From: Trichomonas vaginalis G3
Lineage: Eukaryota > Parabasalia > Trichomonadida > Trichomonadidae
Assembly: GCF_026262505.1 (NCBI RefSeq)
Contig: NC_067207.1
Location: forward strand, 18,816,082 to 18,880,081
Reading direction: 5' to 3'
DNA length: 64,000 nucleotides
The position numbers were made by a program, and so were the translations under genes. The notes under the pieces were generated by a model. The model worked only from the letters and a program-made list of their open reading frames with translations, was not told the DNA's origin and did not search any database. Below, in pieces: positions 43,248-52,839 of this stretch. Numbering within the stretch: the first letter of the stretch is position 1; the number at the start of each line of letters is the position of its first letter.

Positions 43248-44333
43248 TTAAAGATACTTCTCAAGGCGGTGGAAGATATCAGCGCAGCGGCATGAGTACA
43301 TCCACTCGTTATCGTACCAGGAGAGAACCTTGACGAGTGTGCCCTGGCCTTCTGGGTTTGGAAGAACCTTTGTGGAGAGAGCATCAACGATGGAGGAGTA
43401 CTGGCAGCCGATGATATCGGATGAAACGATTGGGTCTGTGACGTATGTCATGATGCCCTTGAGGGAGCCTTCCTCTGTAGCCTTCTTGAGGGCGGCGTTG
43501 ACTTCCTCCTTTGTGACCTTGGCGTTAACGTTGACTGTGAGGTCGACGAGGGAGCCTGTGATTGTTGGGACACGGAGAGCGAAGCCATCGAGGGACTTTG
43601 GTGGGAGACCGTGGCAAACCTTTGGAAGAGCGATAGCAGCACCTGTGGATGTTGGGATGATGTTCATGCCAGCAGCACGAGCACGGCGGAGATCCTTGTG
43701 CATTGTATCAGCGACAACCTGATCGTTTGTGTAGGAGTGGACTGTTGTCATGAAGCCGTTGCGGATTCCGAAGGCGTTGTTGAGTGTCTTAGCGACTGGG
43801 CCAAGGCAGTTTGTTGTGCAGGAAGCGTTGGAGATGCACTTTGTCTCTGGCTTGAGATCTTCATCGTTGACACCGAGAACGAGTGTGCATTCGATCTCAT
43901 CAGCAGATGGGACGGAAAGGACAACCTTCTTAGCACCAGAAACAAGGTGGCCATCATAACCATCCTTTTTGATCTTGCCTTCAGCATCCTTCTCGGCCTT
44001 TGTACGGAAGATACCTGTTGACTCGAGGACAACATCGATGCCGAGCTCCTTCCATGGGAGCTGGGATGGGCCAAGGCGGCCACCGATTGACTTAACAACC
44101 CACTTGTCAGCGCCTTCACCGACTGTGAATTCCTGCTTAGCCTCATCGACTGTGACTGGCTCTGGGAATGCACGGTGAGCTGTATCGTACTTAAGGAGGT
44201 AAACGTTTGTCTTGATGTCACCAAGATCGTGGATAGCGACAACTTGGATATCCTTTGGATAGAGCTTGCGGCAAGCACGGAAAACAAGACGGCCAATTCT
44301 GCCGAAACCGTTGATAGCAACTTTAACTACCAT
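43248..44333 (-). CDS. Glyceraldehyde-3-phosphate dehydrogenase
   Basis: 361 aa from the ATG at 44333, where the protein begins MVVKVAINGFGRIGRLVFRA; an upstream in-frame ATG exists, but the Rossmann start and the initiator-like TCACT favour this one. NAD-binding domain 1-165 contains GFGRIG (9-14). The catalytic Cys172 lies in SNASCTTNC and His199 in TTVHSYTND. The chain is somewhat longer than the usual 335 because of an insert around residues 115-130. The enzyme converts glyceraldehyde-3-phosphate to 1,3-bisphosphoglycerate with NAD in glycolysis. The gene is GC-rich with strong codon bias, consistent with high expression. Confidence 0.96.
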   Translation of the reverse strand: MVVKVAINGFGRIGRLVFRACRKLYPKDIQVVAIHDLGDIKTNVYLLKYDTAHRAFPEPVTVDEAKQEFTVGEGADKWVVKSIGGRLGPSQLPWKELGIDVVLESTGIFRTKAEKDAEGKIKKDGYDGHLVSGAKKVVLSVPSADEIECTLVLGVNDEDLKPETKCISNASCTTNCLGPVAKTLNNAFGIRNGFMTTVHSYTNDQVVADTMHKDLRRARAAGMNIIPTSTGAAIALPKVCHGLPPKSLDGFALRVPTITGSLVDLTVNVNAKVTKEEVNAALKKATEEGSLKGIMTYVTDPIVSSDIIGCQYSSIVDALSTKVLPNPEGQGTLVKVLSWYDNEWMYSCRCADIFHRLEKYL

Positions 44334-44869
44334 GTTAAGTTGAAAGTGATGTGAGCATTCACCATGCAAATCCTTATCAAAAATTGAGAGAGAAATTTCA
44401 ATAAAGACTGGTCTAACGATTCTCAATTTTTTATTCTTAAATATTCCAAACTGTATTATAGTCCATCATCAATATTCGGAAATTTATTTTTTCTGAAAAT
44501 GATCGTCGTTTATCGTTTTCATATTTTATAAGTGGTCAGATAAAAATTAGAATCTATATCAAAAATGACATCGAATGTACGTAATTTTTTCTAACTTTTC
44601 ATTCAAAATTTTTTCGAAAATTGATTTTTTCTAATCAAATTTGCTATTTTTTTGTCATTTTATTCGATTTCTCCAAATTTTGGAAATTTGATCCATTTAT
44701 AAAAGAATTGTATGTGAAGTATAGAATCAAGTTTGTTATATTAAATGTCTGAAATTTAATATTCAAGATTTGGGATTTGCGTAATCGGTCCATTCTAGTG
44801 AAAAATAATCAACCCATTAACAGGTTTATTGGATACATCTGTAATTCGAAGAAAATAAATTCATAAAAA
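44334..44869. other. Divergent promoter region, GAPDH and beta-barrel gene
   Basis: AT-rich, with runs of T. No gene. It serves both directions. Confidence 0.5.
44345..44349 (-). promoter_or_regulatory. Initiator-like TCACT before GAPDH
   Basis: Minus-strand TCACT 11 bases before the ATG (TCACTTTCAACTTAACATG); fits TCA-Y-(T/A) and supports the chosen start. Confidence 0.55.
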
Positions 44870-45778
44870 ATGAAACAACTCAAAGTAATTCTTGCACAAA
44901 CTAAAAAGTTATTCAATATTCCTATACAGAACAAACTCTGCTTTAATGCACCTGTTATGAATAACAACTTCTCTCTTCAATTAGAGAAGCCTTCCCAAAA
45001 AGATGTTCAAATGTGCGTAACAACTAACTTGAAATTCAAAAACGGACTCATAGTTGCTACAGCGCACAGTGATAACCCATGCTCAATTTTATTCCAAACA
45101 AATGCAATCTATCCAGGCGTTAAATTTACTACAAACATATCAAGTAACGAAAAAAATACTATCATATCTAAAGTATCATATTGCACTATATATAAAAACA
45201 TGATTTTCACACCAAAAGTTAAAGTTATCCTTCAAGATAAACCTTATAACTATTTAAATACAGATGTTCATTTCAAAACAAATGTTAACTACTACGGCTG
45301 CGGATTTACAGCCCTATTTAAGAAACTCGAACAGTCGTTTACGTTGATTCCTTACATTAGAAAATTCGGACACCATGCAATTTCATTAAAGTTCAAGAAT
45401 TACAAAGTTGTTCCAGAAATTTATACAATATTCCCATATGAAGACTTCCAATTCGCTTTTCATACCTTTTATCCAACAAGATCTCTTTCATTTTATTCAA
45501 TCTATCATCCAAATCTTAGAAACTTGTTTGGAGCCAACTTTACAATAAGCCATATTGGTCATGGCCCTGAATATCTTTTCATGATCGGCTGTTCACACAA
45601 TATTGGAAACGATTCCAGCATTCGCTATGTTTTGAGATCAGATTCAAAGGCAAGCTTCGAATTGAATGTACCTTACAAGAACTTTTTGAAGATGACATTT
45701 ACTGGAAACTTTGAATATTCAAGAGCCAATAAATTGAATTCCAATTTTGGTGCAGTCATTATTTTTGATAAAAAATAA
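44870..45778 (+). CDS. Beta-barrel organelle outer-membrane protein (VDAC/Tom40-like porin)
   Basis: 302 aa with no signal peptide and no membrane helix. About 19 alternating amphipathic strands of 9-11 residues run to a last strand like the beta-signal of mitochondrial-type porins (LNSNFGAVIIFDKK). Size and strand pattern fit the Porin_3 family, which comprises VDAC and Tom40. In trichomonads such proteins sit in the hydrogenosome outer membrane as a pore or as the protein import channel. The N-terminal helix (MKQLKVILAQTKKLFN) fits Tom40/VDAC entry helices. Which of the two cannot be told from sequence. The call rests on architecture, as pairwise identity is low. Confidence 0.6.
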   Translation: MKQLKVILAQTKKLFNIPIQNKLCFNAPVMNNNFSLQLEKPSQKDVQMCVTTNLKFKNGLIVATAHSDNPCSILFQTNAIYPGVKFTTNISSNEKNTIISKVSYCTIYKNMIFTPKVKVILQDKPYNYLNTDVHFKTNVNYYGCGFTALFKKLEQSFTLIPYIRKFGHHAISLKFKNYKVVPEIYTIFPYEDFQFAFHTFYPTRSLSFYSIYHPNLRNLFGANFTISHIGHGPEYLFMIGCSHNIGNDSSIRYVLRSDSKASFELNVPYKNFLKMTFTGNFEYSRANKLNSNFGAVIIFDKK

Positions 45779-45985
45779 ATTGTTTTATGTTTAATTGCTA
45801 GTTGTTATTTTTAATTGTTTCTGATATTGAAGAATAAGAAGGAGTAATACTTAAAATAATGTTGCATAATTTCAGCTTTTAGATTATTATTTCAGGTCAT
45901 ACTCAAATTTAGTGGAATTACCTTCCTTTGATCAGTCATATGAATTTCGTCTATCTTAAAGAGTTTTATTCTTAAAATAATGTAA

Positions 45986-46065
45986 GCTTGCTTGGCCGAG
46001 CGGTCCAAGGCGTACGCTTCAGGCGCGTATCCAACAGGGCGTGGGTTCGAACCCCACAGCAAGCA
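45986..46065 (+). tRNA. tRNA-Leu (CAG)
   Basis: An 80-nt tRNA folds fully: acceptor GCTTGCT with AGCAAGC, D arm with GGCCGAGCGG (A box), anticodon stem TACGC/GCGTA with loop TTCAGGC giving anticodon CAG, a class-II long variable arm of 11 nt, and T arm GTGGG-TTCGAAC-CCCAC (B box). The discriminator is A. No intron and no encoded CCA. A run of T follows at once as Pol III terminator. Confidence 0.97.
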
Positions 46066-46070
46066 TTTTT
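46066..46070 (+). terminator. Pol III T-run terminator after tRNA-Leu
   Basis: Five T directly after the discriminator base. Confidence 0.7.
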
Positions 46071-46408
46071 ATTTTTTAAAGACAACTGTAAACTTCACAA
46101 AATTCAATTTGATTTTTCCAAGAAGTACAAATGGATTGATCCTATCCACTAATGAAATCATTGATACTTAGAAGATACCTTGTTGATTGTGATATTCATT
46201 TTAACTTTTCCTAAGAAAATTGAATCTAAAAATTAAAATATGTTGGATTTTTCTAAATAAAAACAAACATTTTTTTTAGTTTATCATGACACTAATATTA
46301 GCTCTATTCATAATTCTATTAAATTCTTTTTCTTTCATTTTGTATAAAATATTTTGAACAAAATATTCATTTCTCTTAAAAGATTATACCATGCATAAAC
46401 AATAACAA
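46071..46408. other. Intergenic stretch
   Basis: AT-rich. Nothing seen. Confidence 0.5.
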
Positions 46409-47263
46409 TTATTCAGAGTCATCTTGTTCCAAAAATGACTTGAATTCTTCATTTGTCATTCCGCTCAGTTTAATCTTGAATTCTGAGGGAACACACTTTG
46501 CAATGAACGCTTCTTCCGGCCATTTGAGATACAATTTATCATTTGCTGGAATTATAAAATCTTTTTTGTGGAAAACTAAATCAAAAGACTTTGGTTCTTC
46601 AGGCTGAGACTGTTTATCTTTCCTAAACCTAGAATCATTAGATGCAACGTTCATTCTCCTTTGATTTCTGATTGGCGTCGGTAAATTCGAACGAATTTTT
46701 TGTGGGGTATTTACTGACTGTCTTCTCATAAGAGCAGTAACCTTATCAAATGCAAATGCATACATTTGTGGTCCAGATACTGTTAAATTTCTTTTCCCTA
46801 AACGAAGCCATCCAGATTTATTTACAATTTGTATCCAGCATCCACTAGGAGATGTAGCTTCGTAAATTTCTTTGTATCGTGTATCGAAAACAACAAAATA
46901 AGGATGATTACAATTATTGAAAATGATACTTCTGTAAGTAACATATTCATCTATACAACGTGTACTGAAATATTCTCTTTCGCATATATAGCCAGGATTG
47001 TATGAGTATCTTCCAACTTGGAAATTTGGATGTTCAATATATTTTCCGAAAGATATAATCCTAACACTCGGTGTTAGTATATATGGAAGTTCGATCTCTG
47101 TTCCGTCCAATAATTTCATTGATCTTTCTCGTTTAAATCTTTGGCACATATTAACTGTGACTTTGCCATCAAAGTAAAATCGATCATTTGTTTGATCATT
47201 TTCTTCGTCAGAACTACTTTTATGTTCGTATTCCGAGGATTCTTTTGCTTCAGGTTCACTCAT
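46409..47263 (-). CDS. FY-rich (FYRN/FYRC) domain protein
   Basis: 284 aa from the ATG at 47263 (MSEPEAKESSEYEH); an upstream ATG at 47329 would add 22 hydrophobic residues and is less likely. After an acidic N-terminus, FYRN-like sequence (GKYIEHPNFQVGRYSYNPGY...REYFS) is followed by FYRC-like sequence (YRSIIFNNCNHPYFVVF...YEATSPSGCWIQIV). Paired FYRN/FYRC modules occur in chromatin proteins such as MLL/Set1 and TBRG1-type factors. A basic linker with RRMNVAS and an acidic C-terminal end (SFLEQDDSE) follow. A nuclear role is likely. There is no SET domain here, so it may be a partner or reader. Complete. Confidence 0.7.
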   Translation of the reverse strand: MSEPEAKESSEYEHKSSSDEENDQTNDRFYFDGKVTVNMCQRFKRERSMKLLDGTEIELPYILTPSVRIISFGKYIEHPNFQVGRYSYNPGYICEREYFSTRCIDEYVTYRSIIFNNCNHPYFVVFDTRYKEIYEATSPSGCWIQIVNKSGWLRLGKRNLTVSGPQMYAFAFDKVTALMRRQSVNTPQKIRSNLPTPIRNQRRMNVASNDSRFRKDKQSQPEEPKSFDLVFHKKDFIIPANDKLYLKWPEEAFIAKCVPSEFKIKLSGMTNEEFKSFLEQDDSE

Positions 47264-47578
47264 AAAAAGTGTCAAAAATATTTGAAGATCTAAGATTTCT
47301 ACATTTATTATCAACAAACAAGATATCATTGTCCATGTAAATAAAAATTTCAGACAACGTTTTCATGAAATTCAACTTCTTCTTCATTTGGAGATATTCA
47401 TGTTTGAATGCATGAATATAGTGCTTTTAAAATCTGCACACGCAATAAATGAACCATTCAGTTATGAAAAACAACGTGATGAGCTTGAATTTAGTTAATA
47501 TGAATAATTGTCATTCGATAATTCAATCATTATTCATTTATGATAGTACTGTATATAATTATATTTTAGATTGTTGTA
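47264..47578. other. Intergenic stretch left of the MITE
   Basis: The 5' end of the FY-rich gene. Nothing else seen. Confidence 0.5.
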
Positions 47579-48043
47579 AACAGAAATTCATCAAAAGTGA
47601 CACCTCAGAAAAGCTAAAATATTGAATTTTTGGAACTTTTGATAGAGCACGTTTTTAAATATTAATTAAAGTAAATGTATATTTTGTAAAGATTCTTTTT
47701 AATAAAAAAATTTGAAGAAGAACACAAAATCTTCTGAAAAATAATATCACATAAACTCATATTATTTTCTAATATATAACTATTTTATATAAAAATCAAA
47801 TTCAATGATCTTAAAAGCGAAGGATAAACCTCAAAATTTACGAATATAATGAGTGGGAATATTATTTTTCAGAAGATTTCATTCTATATGCCTATGAAAA
47901 GTACTCTCAAAACTAACTTTTTCCTAATTATAATTAAATCTAGAATATTGTATTATGCTTAGTATTATTTCATTTTTCTCATTCAATTTAGAATTTACAA
48001 ATGTCAAAAAATTGAGAGCTGTCACTTTTGATGAATTTCTGTT
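47579..48043. mobile_element. Tc1/mariner-like MITE, 465 bp
   Basis: The element has a perfect 24-bp terminal inverted repeat (begins AACAGAAATTCATC) and TA target duplications on both sides (47577-47578 and 48044-48045). A second inverted repeat lies inside: AAATCTTCTGAAAAATAATAT near 47728 is complemented near 47858. It has no coding sequence. It also holds the word TTTTGATAGAGCACGTT also found near 22549. TA duplication and size suit a Tc1/mariner-derived MITE, but its termini differ from the 1300-bp mariner copy. Confidence 0.85.
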
Positions 48044-48045
48044 TA

Positions 48046-49024
48046 TTACAAGATATTCATTTCCTATTCATGAATCAAACTAAAAGACTAAGTAATTTTT
48101 AATGAATATGGTTGTTTGAATGTGTTCGAACTGGAAATAAATTTCTCTAAGCAATCTTTTATTTTAACCCTATTTTTTTGAAAAAATAATATCGAACAAA
48201 AACTAAATCTGATGAAAATGTTCACAATTATACTAATTGTTCAATTCATTTTAATCAATTTTAATTGAAAATTTACATAATTCAAAAATCTGCTCATTTC
48301 GAAGTCGCAAATAATGATTCAAACTACATTCTTTAAGAAAAGTGGGATACTCCTATCACTTGTATCAATTCGATGGCTTTATTACTCATAACCCATCAAT
48401 CATCCAAAATAATAAATTATTATTACTTATTATTGATTGGCTATTTCGATTTTCTAGGCTTATGTGATGGTAATGTTAGAGATACTTCGATTCGTATCGG
48501 AACCGCATATTTTCCATTCAAATTTTCGATGGAAATTTATTGAGTTTGAATCAAACGGTGGATTTTCAGTGGTTTATACAATGTAATTGAATATAACAAA
48601 ATCAACCAAACTAACTTTTGTCATAACGTTCATTAGCGTTTAAATAAAATGAACCAGAAAGTGTAAAAATCATACCAGCATAGGAAGGTATTTCTGTTTT
48701 ACAGTTCGAGTTTGTCTAAATTTATAGTTGAAAAGAATCTCATTATTGAAAGGAATTCGTTAGGTATAATTCATTGTCCTACTTTGATTTGTAACCATTA
48801 ATATGGCTAATGACGCAGAATTTAATTCAATATTTCTTTAAAATCTAAGCTTCTCAATTTTTTTCACCGTCTGCCAATTTTTCTCTGAAAAAATTATTGT
48901 TTATTTATAATTTTATTCTAAATACAGTATACAACAATTTTATCACTGTTTTAAATTTCTGACTATTGAATTGAAATTGAATGGGATTCAATCAACAATT
49001 CAATGCGATGTTTATATCATAAAA
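48046..49024. other. AT-rich intergenic stretch
   Basis: No gene or repeat seen between the MITE and the glycine-rich gene. Confidence 0.5.
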
Positions 49025-50005
49025 ATGATTGCGCTGATAATAATCATGGTTAATTCGGTTGCTTTAGACTTCAAATTACAAGATGCCACAGTTGGAACTC
49101 CTAATATTACTTCGAACAAGACATGCTACATATTTTATTTCCCATGTAATAATTATTCCCATTGTACATCATATGAAGGGATCTTACCAAAGGGAAGATA
49201 TAGATTAGAAGTATGGGGAGCTGAAGGTGGAATGATGCACTCAGATTCAGCAGCCAAACCAGGAAAAGGAGGATATGCAAGAGGAATAATCAATATAACA
49301 TCGCCTACAAAAATTTTCATTCATTTGGGAGGATCTCCGCCGAGAAGAAATGATTCTGAAAAGAAGATAATATATGGTGGATATAATGGAGGAGGAATGA
49401 ATATCAATCCTCAAGGAAGTATTCAAAATGGTGGTGGCGGGGCTTCTGATATTCGTATTGAAAATGACGATCTTTATTCAAGAGTGTTGGTTGCGGGTGG
49501 AGGCGGGTATGGAGGTAAAATATCTGATATTATAAGCAACCAAGGAAGATCTGGAGGGGGTCTCTATGGAGAGTCAGCAGATTTTTACGGGATTAGTGGA
49601 AGCACACAATATTCAGCAGGTTCGTGCAATTATCCAGCTCACGCGGGAAGTTTTGGCTTCGGTGGTAATAATAGCTTTCTTGGAGGAGGTGCAGGAGGTG
49701 GTTGGTTTGGAGGAGCATCAGCAGATCCAAGTTCATATGAAATTGGAAGTTCTGGAGGTGGCTCTGGTTTTGTTTATAACTATTCTTTTTACCCGGGTTT
49801 CCAATACAAAGTAGATTCAAAGTATATGCTATCCAAAGCAAATTTGATTCCAGGAAATGAGAGTTTGCCTGAATGGGATGGATCTCATAGCATTGGACAT
49901 TCTGGTCATGGAGTTGCAAAAATTACTTTATTATTACCTCCCAAAAAAACTGAATTCATTGATCCATATCATGATAAGTTTTTTCGTCAAATTCGAAGAA
50001 GATAA
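49025..50005 (+). CDS. Secreted glycine-rich protein
   Basis: 326 aa from the ATG at 49025, which starts a good signal peptide (MIALIIIMVNSVALD). The mature chain has the family order CYIFYFPCNNYSHCTSYE, PKGRYRLEVWGAEGG, KIFIHLGGSPPR, GGGGASDIR, RVLVAGGGGYGG, SFGFGGNN, GGGWFGG and GHSGHGVAKI, with many Gly runs. The C-terminus is charged without a membrane helix, so it is secreted rather than anchored. Gly-rich folds of this type are used as ligand or matrix domains, as in ALK/LTK receptors; the function here is unknown. A broken paralogue lies at 6547-7480. Confidence 0.8.
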   Translation: MIALIIIMVNSVALDFKLQDATVGTPNITSNKTCYIFYFPCNNYSHCTSYEGILPKGRYRLEVWGAEGGMMHSDSAAKPGKGGYARGIINITSPTKIFIHLGGSPPRRNDSEKKIIYGGYNGGGMNINPQGSIQNGGGGASDIRIENDDLYSRVLVAGGGGYGGKISDIISNQGRSGGGLYGESADFYGISGSTQYSAGSCNYPAHAGSFGFGGNNSFLGGGAGGGWFGGASADPSSYEIGSSGGGSGFVYNYSFYPGFQYKVDSKYMLSKANLIPGNESLPEWDGSHSIGHSGHGVAKITLLLPPKKTEFIDPYHDKFFRQIRRR

Positions 50006-50308
50006 ATGCATGAAAAGAAGACAATACTTGTTCACTTTAAATATTTTGACTCTTGTTTGATCTATAAAAAAAAAATCATCTTATATATTTTTACGAGAAT
50101 AATTAACAAATTCATAGTAATACTTTACAATATCATGCACCATATTTAAACTGTTGTTTTCCATCAAAAACTTCTCTATTTTTTCCGAAATTTTGTTTTT
50201 ATTTAATGAATACATAATAATATATGATAAAAGACTCGGTTGTTTTGTATGTTAAATAGATTAGTATTGTGTAATTGGTATTTTTACATATTTTTTACTA
50301 TCCGCAAA
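50006..50308. other. Intergenic stretch between convergent genes
   Basis: AT-rich; no feature seen. Confidence 0.5.
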
Positions 50309-50917
50309 TTATGCAATTGTGCAGCATCCTTTATCTTCCTTTTCTCCTTTCTTCTTGATTTGGTATTTCTCTATTCTGTTACCGTTGGCATCTAAAACAC
50401 CACAGTCGGCGATAAGAATTTGTTTTGAAGTTTCTCCTTTCTTTGATCCAAGTTTCTCGAGTTGTAAGACGACTTCATCGAAACCTTCAACAACCTTACC
50501 GAAAACGACGTGTTTTCCGTCAAGGCTTGGTTGTGCCTTGAAACAAATAAAGAATTGGCTACGATTCTTATTTGGACCACTGTTTGCCATTGAAAGAACG
50601 CCAGGGCCTTCATGCTTGAGTTCAAAATTCTCGTCATCGAAGTATTGGCCGTAAATAGATTCACCACCTTTTCCATTTCCCATTGTAAAGTCACCACCTT
50701 GCGCCATGAATCCTGGGATAATTCTATGGAATGGGCAGCCTTTGTAATGGAGTGGTTTACGGCTAATTTTACTGTTTCCTCTTTGACCTGTACATAACAT
50801 TAAGAAGTTTGTGCATGTTTTTGGACATACATCTGTTCTAAGTTCCATGACGATTCTGCCAAGCTTCTCACCATCAGCTTCTACATCAAAGAAAGCTCTT
50901 GGAAGTGGTTCACTCAT
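50309..50917 (-). CDS. Cyclophilin-type peptidyl-prolyl isomerase with CaaX-like C-terminus
   Basis: 202 aa. The cyclophilin barrel (about 7-178) has catalytic Arg65 in [15 protein letters not shown] and the [10 protein letters not shown] strand. The Trp that contacts cyclosporin in CypA is replaced by Ser131 (QPSLDGKH), so drug affinity should be low. A C-terminal extension of basic residues ([11 protein letters not shown]) ends in CCTIA, whose last four (CTIA) fit a prenylation CaaX box. It may therefore be tethered to membranes. It catalyses cis-trans isomerisation of Xaa-Pro bonds in folding or signalling. Intact, ATG start. Confidence 0.93.
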   Translation of the reverse strand: MSEPLPRAFFDVEADGEKLGRIVMELRTDVCPKTCTNFLMLCTGQRGNSKISRKPLHYKGCPFHRIIPGFMAQGGDFTMGNGKGGESIYGQYFDDENFELKHEGPGVLSMANSGPNKNRSQFFICFKAQPSLDGKHVVFGKVVEGFDEVVLQLEKLGSKKGETSKQILIADCGVLDANGNRIEKYQIKKKGEKEDKGCCTIA

Positions 50918-51183
50918 TTTATTTTTTACTTTTTCAATTTTCAGTCAATTGTATCGGCGCTGCGCGCCAATAGAACTCAACTATTTCCTTGCATATTTAG
51001 TATTAGTAATCTATAAGACTATGACATAATTTTTATTGAGTCTTTATTAATTTGAATCTCTTGAGATAGATGTTCTATTTTTATAGTTTATTTTATCAAC
51101 CCCCATAAAAATGTAGTCTTCTCCTGTAATTCAATTTTGAGACTAACGATATTTTTAACGTACTTTTTCTCGAAAATGATATA
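50918..51183. other. Intergenic stretch left of the repeat island
   Basis: AT-rich. GCGCTGCGCGC near 50958 is a small GC palindrome in the cyclophilin upstream region. No other feature. Confidence 0.45.
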
Positions 51184-51600
51184 TTGTTGCATGCTAAGTT
51201 CGGTCAACGATAGAAATTGAGTGGAAATTAATCGTCGAGGAAGTACGATTATGTAAAGTAAAAAAATGTTGTGGGATTTTTAATATTATATATTATTTTA
51301 TAATAAAATTTTTTTGAGTCATTTTAAGAAGCACATATAATTTTTTGAATTTAAAAATTAAAGTAGTGTCAAACGAATTTATCACTTAATTTAATACTCA
51401 GATTTCTTAAAATTAATGAAAAAAAGGTTTTCTGAGAACTTTTGAGAATGGTTTTCAAATTCCATTATTGAAAATATATAGGTATTGTATGAAATTCAAA
51501 CTCTATATTATTAAAATTCTAAATTTTTAATAAAATAACTTTTCAGAGGAATATGATTTTGAATGGTTGATTAATAAGTATAAAAATGTCTACGATTTTA

Positions 51601-51916
51601 AGGAGGGAATTGTTCCTTATGAGGTATACATCATAACTATATACCTCATAAGGAACAATTCCCTCTTGATAGCTGGGAAACTTTCTCTGAATAACTTATC
51701 ATTTGGAGAAAGTTTCCCAGCTATCTATTAGAAACTAAAGGCTGTGAGGCACTAATATATAATCAGTGCCTCATAGCCTTTAGTTTCTTATTAAAAACGA
51801 GAAAACTTGTTCGAAATTGTTTATCATTTCGAACAAGTTTTCTCGTTTTAAGGAGGGAATTGTTCCTTATGAGGTATACATCATAATATATACCTCATAA
51901 GGAACAATTCCCTCTT
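51601..51916. repeat. Array of five near-perfect hairpins at 62-bp spacing
   Basis: Arms and loops: H1 51603-51628 with 51640-51665 (26 bp, loop 11); H2 51668-51687 with 51706-51725 (20 bp, extendable to 25 with two G-U pairs); H3 51730-51753 with 51765-51788 (24 bp, one G-U); H4 51794-51817 with 51826-51849 (24 bp, loop 8); H5 51853-51878 with 51889-51914 (26 bp). Centres are 51634, 51696.5, 51759, 51821.5 and 51883.5, so spacing is 62.5, 62.5, 62.5 and 62. H1 and H5 have identical arms and differ by one base in the loop. H2 and H4 loops share TTATCATTT. Stems have no mismatches other than G-U. Transcribed, each would form a short hairpin RNA; as DNA they could extrude cruciforms. What it does is unknown. 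Confidence 0.93.
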
Positions 51917-52273
51917 GATATCCTGGATATTTTTGAATATATTTTTTAATTAAAGTTCTCAAAAGTATTATCAAAAGTGATTTTTTAAAAATATCTCCAA
52001 TTAATTAACTAATTAAAAGTATTATATTTTTAAAATTAAATAGTTTTTCAATTTTTTTGAAGGAATTGAGATACTTCCGAGGGGGGCACAAACTTGCCCA
52101 GTGAGGTGAAGTGAAAAGTGACGGGTTTACATGTCAGAAATGTAAAGTGTCGGATTTGAAACAAAAAATGGATTAATTTATTATTATATGATAGAGAGAT
52201 TTGGTAAGTTACTATCAAATTTGTAAGTAAGGGGAAAAAAAAGTAAGAAAGAAAAAAAATTTTAAAAAATAAA

Positions 52274-52412
52274 AAGCCACTCGCTTCGCTCGCGGGAGAC
52301 AAAAAGAACAAATTCGAAAAAAGATTGTATGAAATTACGAAACTAAGCCACTCGCTTCGCTCGCGGCTTAAGAAAAGAACAGATTCGAAAAAAGATTGTA
52401 TGAAATTTTAAT
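52274..52412. repeat. Direct repeat with GC-rich palindrome, two copies
   Basis: GCCACTCGCTTCGCTCGCGG followed by AAAAAGAACA-ATTCG and GATTGTATGAAATT occurs at about 52274-52338 and 52347-52412, about 72 bp apart, inside the MULE-like element. The GC-rich core stands out in an AT-rich setting and can fold back on itself. Confidence 0.75.
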
Positions 52413-52542
52413 TCTTTATTTTTTAGGATTGTTAGCTTTGTAAGATTGCTTTCTCACAAGAGAAAACAAGTATAAGGTTTAAGCTGTATGTATTAAAGTT
52501 ATAAATATTTGATTTTAAAAAAAATCAAGATTTTAAACTTTA

Positions 52543-52839
52543 AAGGTATTAATTATAATTATCTTTCTTTAGCTTTGCATGCTATATGCTACTTTTGGAA
52601 ACTGCTCTATTGTATTAGAATGTTTTTAAATTTTGCACCTAAAAATGCGTAATATTAAAAATTAAGGTATTAATTATGATTATCTTTCTTTAGCTTTACA
52701 TGCTGTATGCTACTTTTGGAAACTGCTCTATTGTATTAGAATGTTTTTAAATTTTGCACCTAAAAATGCGTAATATTAAAAAATAAGGTATTAATTATGA
52801 TTATCTTTCTTTAGCTTTACATGCTGTATGCTACTTTTG
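52543..52839. repeat. Tandem repeat, 121-bp unit, about 2.5 copies
   Basis: AAGGTATTAATTATRATTATC starts copies at 52543, 52664 and 52785, each followed by the same GCTTTRCATGCTRTATGCTAC segment. The first two are full 121-bp copies with few differences, and the third stops after about 55 bp. It lies within the MULE-like element near its right end. Confidence 0.9.

Noticed and set aside
43748-44320. Long minus-strand and plus-strand ORFs overlapping GAPDH
   Set aside because: Frame shadows caused by the strong codon bias of GAPDH.
51601-51916. CRISPR array or integron attC array
   Set aside because: The repeats are hairpins with differing arms rather than constant repeats with unique spacers, the host is eukaryotic, and there are no cas or integrase genes.
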